Below the pieces are notes generated by a model. That model saw only the letters and a program-made list of their open reading frames with translations. It made no database searches and was not told the DNA's origin. A program made the translations under genes and the position numbers. From Streptomyces cinerochromogenes (lineage in GTDB: Bacteria > Actinomycetota > Actinomycetes > Streptomycetales > Streptomycetaceae): 64,000 bases of DNA. Positions 58,193-64,000 of this stretch are shown one piece after another (the stretch's first letter is position 1; each line of letters starts with the position of its first letter). The stretch covers positions 124,001-188,000 of the forward strand of contig NZ_BMRM01000019.1 in the NCBI RefSeq assembly GCF_014648635.1, written 5' to 3'.

Positions 58193-59621
58193 GGCGGGCC
58201 GGCGCCGGCGTCAGCCCGTCGGCCACCGCGGAGGCCATCCGCTGCACGGCCTCGCGCAGGACCTCCGGCGGCAGGGTGTACGGGATCCGGAGCCGGCCCG
58301 CGAAGACGCCGGGGTCGGTGGCGAAGAGTCCGCCGCCCTCGATCCGCACCCCGTAGGCGAGGGTGCGCTCGGCCAGTTCGGCCGCCACGGGCTCCCCCAG
58401 GTCGACCCAGAGGGACAGACCGCCGGGCGGCAGCCGCCAGGTCCAGCGGGGGAAGTGCGCCGTCAGCGCCTCGGCCAGTGCCGTGCGCTGGACCCGCAGC
58501 CGCTCCCGCTGCGCGGGGAGCAGTTCCGCGGCGCGTTCGAGCAGGACCTGGGCGAGCAGCTGGTCCAGCACGGAGCCGCCGAGGTCGGTGGCGATGCGCT
58601 GCGCGGCGAGTTCCGTCACGAGCTGGGAGGTCGCGCGCAGCCAGCCGATGCGCAGCCCGCCCCAGTGGCTCTTGCTCATCGAGCCGACGGTGATCACCTT
58701 GCTCGCCGCCTCGGGCGTGGCCCGGCAGGCGAACGGCGCGGGAACGGGGACGTCGAGGGCGAGGTCGGTGAGCGTCTCGTCGACGACGAGCCAGGTGCCC
58801 GCGCGGTGCGCGGCCGTCAATACCCGGCCGCGTGCCTCGTCGGGCATGAGCAGGCCGGTCGGGTTGTGGAAGTCCGGGATGAGGAAGGCCAGGTGGGGCA
58901 CCGCCTGGCGCAGCGCCGACTCGGTGATCTCCACGTCCCAGCCGTCGTCCGACACCGGGACGGCCACGGTGCGCAGGCGGGCCCGGCGGACGGCGTCCAG
59001 GGCGTTCGGATAGGACGGGTTCTCCACCATCACCCGGTCGCCGGGGGCGGCCAGGAGGCCGAGGACCAGGGTGAGCGCGTGCTGGGCGCCGGAGGTGACC
59101 AGGATCTGCTCGGGGAGGGTCGGCAGGCCCCGCCGGGTGTACCGCTCGGCGATCGTCGCCCGCAGTTCGGGCAGCCCGAACGGGTCGTACCCCGGGCTGC
59201 GGCTGTGCCGGGCCAGCGAGGGCGCCACCCGGGCGAGGGCGTCGTCCAGGACGTGGGGCGGCAGACCGGGTGCCGCCCGGGCGAGGTCGATGGCCGTGTC
59301 GGGGGCGGGCAGAGCCCGGGTGACCCTGCTGGGCACGGTCTCCTTGGGCAGGGCCGTCCAGGTGCCGGAGCCCTGCCTGCTGTGCGCGAAGCCGTGGACG
59401 CGCAGCAGGTCGTACGCCGAGGTGACGGTGGGCCGGCTGACACCGAGCGCGGTCGCCAGTTCCCGCTCGGCGGGCAGCCGGGCGTGCAGGGCCACCCGGC
59501 CGTCGAGGATCAGGGCGCCGATGGCCTCGGACAGATGGCGGTACGCGGGGCGCAGCCCCGTCAGGTCCGGGAGGAGCCCGGCCAGTTGCCGGCCGCTGAC
59601 GTTCCGTTCCACGTGGCTCAC
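58170..59621 (-). CDS. MocR-type (GntR HTH + aminotransferase fold) regulator
   Basis: A 483-residue PLP-dependent regulator. The GntR winged helix at about residues 20-90 reads LILDGRVALHARLPAERELATALGVSRPTVTSAYDLLR. The fold-I aminotransferase domain includes VTSGAQHALTLVLGLLAAPGDRVMVENPSYP and the PLP lysine in GSMSKSHWGGLRIGW. It is divergently paired with a YczE-like gene, a frequent pair in bacteria. Such regulators respond to an amino-acid or PLP-derived ligand. A role in either adjacent biosynthetic locus is unknown. Confidence 0.9.
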   Translation of the reverse strand: MSHVERNVSGRQLAGLLPDLTGLRPAYRHLSEAIGALILDGRVALHARLPAERELATALGVSRPTVTSAYDLLRVHGFAHSRQGSGTWTALPKETVPSRVTRALPAPDTAIDLARAAPGLPPHVLDDALARVAPSLARHSRSPGYDPFGLPELRATIAERYTRRGLPTLPEQILVTSGAQHALTLVLGLLAAPGDRVMVENPSYPNALDAVRRARLRTVAVPVSDDGWDVEITESALRQAVPHLAFLIPDFHNPTGLLMPDEARGRVLTAAHRAGTWLVVDETLTDLALDVPVPAPFACRATPEAASKVITVGSMSKSHWGGLRIGWLRATSQLVTELAAQRIATDLGGSVLDQLLAQVLLERAAELLPAQRERLRVQRTALAEALTAHFPRWTWRLPPGGLSLWVDLGEPVAAELAERTLAYGVRIEGGGLFATDPGVFAGRLRIPYTLPPEVLREAVQRMASAVADGLTPAPARRRTRWVA

Positions 59622-59748
59622 CGGACCACCGGCCCGGACCAGGGGGCTGCGGGCATACCACTCTCCGGGAATTGGTCATCGAGTTCCGGGCAATGACCTT
59701 ACAGAATCGCCCCGGTGGCAGGGAATGCCGTGGAACCGGAGGGCGGAC

Positions 59749-60453
59749 ATGGGACACGCGAGCACAGCACTCGTCTCTCGGGGGCGTGGTGAGGCGGGGA
59801 GCGTGCGCACCGTGCCGCCCCTCACCTACCTGCCCCTGACCGAGCGTCCGGCCCGTCGGCTGGCCCAGCTCCTCGCCGGGCTGGCGCTGTACGGGCTGAG
59901 CATGTCCGTGCTGGTCCGGGCGGCCCTGGGCGTCAACCCGTGGAGCGTGCTGTACGAGGGCCTGCAACGCCACACGTCGCTGAGCTTCGGCACCCTCAGC
60001 GCCCTGGTGGGCGTCCTGGTCCTGCTGACCTGGATCCCGCTGCGGCAGAAGCCGACCCTGGGCACGTTCGCCAACGTCGTGGTGCTCGCGTGCGCCTCGG
60101 ACCTGGGCCTCTTCCTCATCCCGGCGGACCTGGGCCTGCCGGGCCGGATCTGCCTGCTGGCGGCGGGCATCCTGCTCAACGGGTTCTCCGTCGCCGTCTA
60201 TGTCGGCGCGCGCCTCGGCCCCGGCCCCCGGGACGGTCTGATGACGGGCGCCTCCTCGCTGACCGGGGGTTCCATCCGGAGGGTCCGCACCCTGCTGGAG
60301 GCCGCCGTGCTCGCCGCGGGCTGGCTCCTCGGCGGCACCGTCGGTGTGGGCACCCTGCTGTACGCCCTGCTGGTCGGACCGGTCACGCAGTTCTTCCTGC
60401 CCTGGTTCGCCTACCGGGGTACGGGGGAACCCGCACCGGTACGGCAGGACTGA
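59749..60453 (+). CDS. YczE/YyaS/YitT-like membrane protein
   Basis: A 234-residue protein with about five hydrophobic helices and the YczE pattern (LSMSVLVRAALGVNPWSVLYEGL, VYVGARLGPGPRDGLMTG, GTLLYALLVGPVTQFFLPWF). ATG at 59749 has GGAGGG at ideal spacing; a GTG at 59812 would give the more usual 213 residues. Function is unclear in the whole family. It is usually controlled by the neighbouring MocR regulator, here divergent across 127 bp. Ends before a T-tailed terminator. Confidence 0.85.
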   Translation: MGHASTALVSRGRGEAGSVRTVPPLTYLPLTERPARRLAQLLAGLALYGLSMSVLVRAALGVNPWSVLYEGLQRHTSLSFGTLSALVGVLVLLTWIPLRQKPTLGTFANVVVLACASDLGLFLIPADLGLPGRICLLAAGILLNGFSVAVYVGARLGPGPRDGLMTGASSLTGGSIRRVRTLLEAAVLAAGWLLGGTVGVGTLLYALLVGPVTQFFLPWFAYRGTGEPAPVRQD

Positions 60454-60515
60454 GGAGCGCTCCCCCCCAGGAGCCGCCACGCTCCCCCGGGAGCCACCGC
60501 GCTCCGCCCCCTCCG

Positions 60516-60548
60516 ACGGCCCGGGTCCCGCACCCGGGCCGTTCTTTT
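60516..60548 (+). terminator. Rho-independent-type terminator after the YczE-like gene
   Basis: An 11-bp GC-rich stem (60516-60526 with 60532-60542), a 5-base loop and a T-rich tail, 63 bp after the stop. It is the most classical intrinsic terminator in the window. Confidence 0.85.
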
Positions 60549-60715
60549 GTCCGCCCTGCAGGTTCCCGCATTGCCGGTTCCCGAACAATGAGCGGGGTTC
60601 AACAGGCGTCGCCGAGCGGCAAAGCTTTCACCGCACGAGGAAAACGACCGAGGGCGGTCTCCGGAAAAAGCCGGGGAATCCTCGGCCGCATCGAATGCGG
60701 GACGAGAGAAAGGCG

Positions 60716-61474
60716 GTGGCGCCGGTGGCCGGAAAGGCCGTGGTGACCGGGGCGAGCAGCGGAATAGGCGCGGCGACCGCGCGGCGGCTGGCGAAGGACG
60801 GTTTCGAGGTGGTGGCCGTCGCGCGGCGCACGGAGCGGCTGCGGCGACTCGCCGAGGAGACCGGTGCCCGACCGTACGCGCTGGACGTGACCGACGACGA
60901 GGCCGTACGCCGCTTCGCCGCCGGACTCGACTCCTGCGACGTCCTGGTGAACAACGCGGGCGGCGCCCTGGGCGCGGAGTCCGTGGCCGACGCGGACCCG
61001 GCGGACTGGGAGCGGATGTACTCCGTGAACGTGCTGGGCACCCTGCGCGTGACCCAGGCCCTGCTGCCGCTGCTGCGCGCCGGCCGGGGCGGCACCGTCG
61101 TCACCGTGACCTCCACCGCGGCCTTCACCGCGTACGAGGGGGGCGGCGGCTACTGCGCGGCCAAGTACGCCGAGCGCGCGCTCAGCGAGACGCTCCGGCT
61201 GGAGCTGTGCGGCGAGCCCGTCCGGGTGATCGAGGTGGCGCCCGGGATGGTCAGGACCGAGGAGTTCGCCCTCAACCGGATGCGCGGCGACGCCGAGCGG
61301 GCCGCGGCGGTCTACGAGAACGTGGACCACCCGCTCACCGCGGACGACGTCGCCGAGTGCGTCGCGCTGGCGGTCGGGCTGCCCCAGCACGTCAACGTGG
61401 ACCGCCTCGTGGTCCGCCCGCTGGCCCAGGCGGCCCAGCACAAGCTGCACCGGGGCCCCCTGCTGCGCCCCTGA
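60716..61474 (+). CDS. SDR-family oxidoreductase
   Basis: A 252-residue classical short-chain dehydrogenase (AVVTGASSGIGAATARRLAKDGFEVVAVARR, VLVNNAGGALG, TSTAAF, YCAAKYAERALSETLRLEL, PGMVRTEEF). The C-terminal QHVNVDRLVVRPLAQA is typical of the YdfG-like 3-hydroxy acid/serine dehydrogenase subgroup. GTG at 60716 follows AGAAAGG; the ATG at 60695 is an alternative without a clear binding site. It may lead a unit with the SGNH and peptide genes. Confidence 0.82.
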   Translation: MAPVAGKAVVTGASSGIGAATARRLAKDGFEVVAVARRTERLRRLAEETGARPYALDVTDDEAVRRFAAGLDSCDVLVNNAGGALGAESVADADPADWERMYSVNVLGTLRVTQALLPLLRAGRGGTVVTVTSTAAFTAYEGGGGYCAAKYAERALSETLRLELCGEPVRVIEVAPGMVRTEEFALNRMRGDAERAAAVYENVDHPLTADDVAECVALAVGLPQHVNVDRLVVRPLAQAAQHKLHRGPLLRP

Positions 61475-61502
61475 ACCCCCTTCCGCCTTCATTCACTCTC
61501 GT

Positions 61503-61532
61503 CCGCCTCATCCGCCTCATCCGCCTCATCCG
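61503..61532. repeat. 9-bp tandem repeat before the SGNH gene
   Basis: Three perfect copies of CCGCCTCAT and a partial fourth lie 25-54 bp before the SGNH hydrolase start, in the intergenic region after the SDR gene. Confidence 0.85.
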
Positions 61533-61556
61533 CGAAAGCCGAGGAGTGCCCCGAAC

Positions 61557-62594
61557 GTGAAGCTCCACCGTGACGAACTGACCCCGCAGATGCAGGAGTA
61601 CACGCGGTTCGACGACCGCGGCGAGGCCCGCTACCTGCCCTACCTGATGTACTTCCACCGCGCCGACTACCGCTCCCCCGTCATCAACACCGACCGGGCG
61701 GGCTTCCGGATCTCGCACGGCCCGAACGGGGAGACGGCCTCCGCGGCCGGACACGTGCCGGCCGGGCCGGTGCGGCTGATCTCCGGCAGCTCCACCGTGC
61801 TCGGCATCGGCGCGACCAGCGACGCCACCACGCTCGCCTCGCAGCTGTGGCGCAAGCACGCGCCGTCCGCGCCGTGGCTCAACTTCGGCGGCCGCTGCTA
61901 CAACTCCACGCAGGAACTGCTGCTGTTCACCCTCTACCGCCATCTGCTGCCCGAGATCGAGGAGATCGTCGTCTTCTCCGGGCTCAACGACCTCACCGTC
62001 GGCAGGCTGCCCGAGTGGCAGCAGGGCGACCACGGCGCGTTCTGGTTCTGCGGCGAGTACTTCGACGCGATGGAGGAGCTGCGCGAGAACAACCGCAAGG
62101 CCTCCGGCGGCAAGCTCCTCGGCCGCCGCGCCGAGCGCCGGCGCACCATCTCCACCCATGACGACGTCCGCCGCGACATCCCCGCCGTCATCGACTCCGC
62201 CGCCGAGCTGACCCTGCGCCACCTGGACAGCTGGCGCCGGCTGGCCGGACCGTCGGCCCGGCTGACGTACGTGCTGCAGCCGATGGCGCTGTGGATGCGG
62301 GACCGGCACGCGCCGCAGGAGCAGCTGCTCTTCGACGAGATCGACCGCATCTCCAAGCTGGGCACCTGGGAGGCCCTGTACGGCGACATCTCCCGCAGGG
62401 AGGTCGCCCGCGCCTTCTCCGACAAGCTCCAGGCCGGCTGCGAGAAGCTCGGGATCCGCTACGTCGACCTCAACCCGGTCATCGCCGAGGCGGTCACCGA
62501 GCGGGACTGGGTCTACGTGGACCGGGCGCACTACACCGACCACGGCTACGACCTGGTGGCCCGCATTCTCGCCGAGACCCTCGGCCTTTCCTGA
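61557..62594 (+). CDS. SGNH/GDSL hydrolase-like protein
   Basis: A 345-residue protein with the SGNH blocks in order: Ser in LISGSSTVLGIGATSD, Gly in NFGGRCYNSTQE, Asn in FSGLNDLTVG and Asp/His in VDRAHYTDHGYDLV. A conserved-looking N-terminus (YLMYFHRADYRSPVINTDRAGFR) precedes the fold. By recall it resembles proteins named inducer of phenazine A in pseudomonads; this is a weak association. It could be an esterase or acyltransferase acting on the product of the small peptide gene 33 nt downstream. GTG start at 61557. Confidence 0.78.
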   Translation: MKLHRDELTPQMQEYTRFDDRGEARYLPYLMYFHRADYRSPVINTDRAGFRISHGPNGETASAAGHVPAGPVRLISGSSTVLGIGATSDATTLASQLWRKHAPSAPWLNFGGRCYNSTQELLLFTLYRHLLPEIEEIVVFSGLNDLTVGRLPEWQQGDHGAFWFCGEYFDAMEELRENNRKASGGKLLGRRAERRRTISTHDDVRRDIPAVIDSAAELTLRHLDSWRRLAGPSARLTYVLQPMALWMRDRHAPQEQLLFDEIDRISKLGTWEALYGDISRREVARAFSDKLQAGCEKLGIRYVDLNPVIAEAVTERDWVYVDRAHYTDHGYDLVARILAETLGLS

Positions 62595-62627
62595 CTCCTC
62601 TTTTTCCGCGAAAGAAGGCGATTCCCC

Positions 62628-62720
62628 GTGTCTTTGCTGCGCAAGCTCGCAGACCTTTTGTTCCGGCGCAAGAAGCGCGCCAACCGCAAGAACGACGCGT
62701 CGATCTACCCGATGTTCTGA
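62628..62720 (+). CDS. 30-residue basic peptide ending -SIYPMF (possible precursor peptide)
   Basis: A very short gene between two co-directional genes. GTG start, AAGAAGG ribosome-binding site 9 bases upstream, TGA stop. The product has an amphipathic hydrophobic N-terminus (SLLRKLADLLF), a strongly basic middle (RRKKRANRKND) and a neutral aromatic end ASIYPMF. A separate ribosome site for the next gene follows (AAAGGAG). Its base composition is less GC-rich than that of its neighbours. The leader-plus-aromatic-tail layout recalls precursors of ribosomal peptides modified at a short C-terminal core, but no modifying enzyme is recognised with certainty. A membrane-active or accessory peptide is the alternative. 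Confidence 0.6.
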   Translation: MSLLRKLADLLFRRKKRANRKNDASIYPMF

Positions 62721-62760
62721 GCGAATTCCCCGGCAGACAGGTCTTTCGAAAGGAGAAGGA

Positions 62761-64000
62761 TGTACGACGACATCGGCCCCGCCCGGGCCGTGTACGCGTA
62801 CGCCGCCGACCCCGAGGCCTCGGTGCCGGACGGCGGATTCGTCGAGGAGGCCCGCGCCGCGCTGGGCCGTCCGGCGGTCACGGACGGTCCGCTCGACGAC
62901 CTCGTGGTGCGGGCCGCCGACTGGGCGGCGGCCGAGGGCAAGCGGTTCACGGGTCTGCTCGACGCCGGGCACCAGGAGGGCCGGCCCGCCGGCCACGAGG
63001 AGGTGCTGGTACGCCGGGCCGTGCTCGGCTGCGCCCCGCTCGCCCTCGTCTCCGGTGCCTGGCTGCAGTGGCTGAGCGCCCCGGGCGACTTCGAGGTCCC
63101 GGTGGTGCTGCGGATCCTCGCGCTGTACGCCGACGACGTGGGCGCCGGGCATCCGCACGCCTCCCGCGGCAGCGCCTTCCTGGAACTGCTGCGCCGGCTG
63201 CGGCTCGCCGAACACGCGGTCCCGGCGGTCCGGCTCACCGGCGACCAGCGGGTACCCGAGTCCGCGTTCGTGCTGCCCGGCCTGCTGCTGGCGATGAGCA
63301 GGCGGCCGGACGAGTTCCGCGGCGAGCTGCTCGGCGCCGACCTGTGCCTGCGCACGGTCGGCCTGCTGCCCGCGCTGACGATGGTCAGACGGGCCCGGCC
63401 GGCCGAGTGCGACTGGGACGCGGTGGATCCGTCGGCGCCGCGGCAGGCGGAGGCGGAGCGGCCCGACCGGCAGTGCCGGGCCCTGGTCGACGAGCTGGTC
63501 GCGGAGGAGGGCGACCGGGCCGCCGAGGCGGTGCGGCGGGGCTTCGCCGGGACGCTGGGCGCGCTCGTCGAGTGGTCCGAGGCGCTGTACGCCGAGCTGG
63601 TCGCGGCCGGTGACCCCGCCTTCGACATGGCGGAGCTGATGCGGCAGCGCTCCCGCGAGGGCGCCGTCTACCACCACCAGTTCCAGCTGGAGGGCAAGCC
63701 CCTCGCCCGCTGGCTCGCCGAGTGCCGTACCGACGCGGGTCCGCTGCTGGACGCCCTGGCCCGCAGCAAGCTCGTCAAGCCCGGGCGGTCCTCCGCCAGT
63801 GCGCTGGTGAAGGGGCTGGTCGGCGAACGCGGGCCGATGTTCCGGGTGTTCTCACCGGAGGACCTGAACGTCATCCGGCGGTGGATCGACTCCCTGCCGG
63901 CGACTCCCCCGCAGGAGGAGCCCGCCGGGAGCCGGACCGCCGCACCGGTCGCGCCGGCCGCCCCCGTGAAGGTGGCCGCCGCCCTCCGCGCCGGCCACCG
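62761..64000 (+). CDS. Truncated helical protein, possibly haem-oxygenase-like di-iron enzyme (3' end missing)
   Basis: At least 413 residues, running off the window; the strong AAAGGAGAAGG site fixes the ATG. Mostly helical. The stretch HEEVLVRRAVLGCAPLALVSGAWLQWL followed by LRILALYADDVGAGHPHASRGSAFLELLRRL resembles the haem-oxygenase-like 'iron-containing redox enzyme' group. A later EEGDRAAEAVRRGFAGTLGALVEWSEALYAEL could supply further ligands. The C-terminal part from about 370 is Pro/Ala-rich. I cannot confirm a full set of iron ligands. It may act on the small peptide encoded directly upstream. Confidence 0.55.

Noticed and set aside
62761-64000. BesC-like partner of the PhyH halogenase (beta-ethynylserine-type pathway)
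   Set aside because: The protein is much longer than BesC, is 23 kb away, iron ligands are not established and no PLP acetylene-forming enzyme is present.

Overview
The window is high-GC DNA with many GTG starts, ATGA/GTGA-coupled genes, a SARP activator, a type II polyketide synthase and no stable-RNA genes that I could see. This is typical of a Streptomyces or close relative, in an accessory, secondary-metabolite part of the chromosome. No insertion sequence, integrase, tRNA or CRISPR array was recognised.

Region A (44-8368) is flanking metabolism. It holds a four-gene coupled operon for aromatic-ring hydroxylation and cleavage (extradiol/VOC dioxygenase, fumarylacetoacetate-hydrolase-type hydrolase, FAD monooxygenase, acetoacetyl-CoA synthetase). 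A membrane-anchored hypothetical, a non-haem chloroperoxidase-type hydrolase and a secreted cyclophilin follow.

Region B (about 8.6-37.0 kb) is a type II polyketide cluster. It contains KS-alpha, KS-beta and ACP, a TcmN-like cyclase, a TcmI-like cyclase, a CurC-like cupin, a SchA/CurD-like protein and three ABM-type monooxygenases. Also present are two ketoreductases, an O-methyltransferase, an FAD hydroxylase, an F420/LLM oxidoreductase, two DUF1772 (anthrone-oxygenase-like) proteins and two SCP2 lipid-binding proteins. Starter and extender supply is visible as a KAS III, a free-standing acyltransferase, an asparagine-synthetase-like amidotransferase and an acyl-CoA carboxylase with its epsilon subunit. 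A holo-ACP synthase primes the ACP. A SARP regulator probably drives the cluster: direct heptamer repeats of TCGA type with an 11-bp period lie in front of most of its transcription units. A MarR regulator, two exporters and a membrane acyltransferase complete the region.

Region C (about 37.6-58.0 kb) is a second, different cluster with all genes on the + strand, headed by a StrR/ParB-type regulator. It carries the known hydrazine-forming set: lysine N6-hydroxylase, MetRS-like protein, zinc cupin and DAO-type flavoenzyme. In other pathways these make hydrazinoacetic acid from lysine and glycine. Around that set are three ATP-grasp ligases, a FemAB/GNAT-type ligase, a methyltransferase, two GNAT acetyltransferases, an ArgE-type deacetylase, a TauD-type hydroxylase, two MFS exporters and a CPA2 antiporter. 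There is also a PhyH-family enzyme whose iron-binding HxD motif has become HVG, the signature of iron/2-oxoglutarate halogenases. There are no NRPS or PKS modules. The likely product is a small, ligase-built, hydrazine- or hydrazide-containing peptide, possibly chlorinated, N-methylated and hydroxylated.

Region D (58.1-64.0 kb) holds a MocR regulator paired divergently with a YczE-like membrane protein, then an SDR. After these come an SGNH hydrolase-like protein, a 30-residue basic peptide gene ending in -SIYPMF, and a truncated helical protein that may be a haem-oxygenase-like di-iron enzyme. This last trio could be the start of another small biosynthetic locus running off the window.
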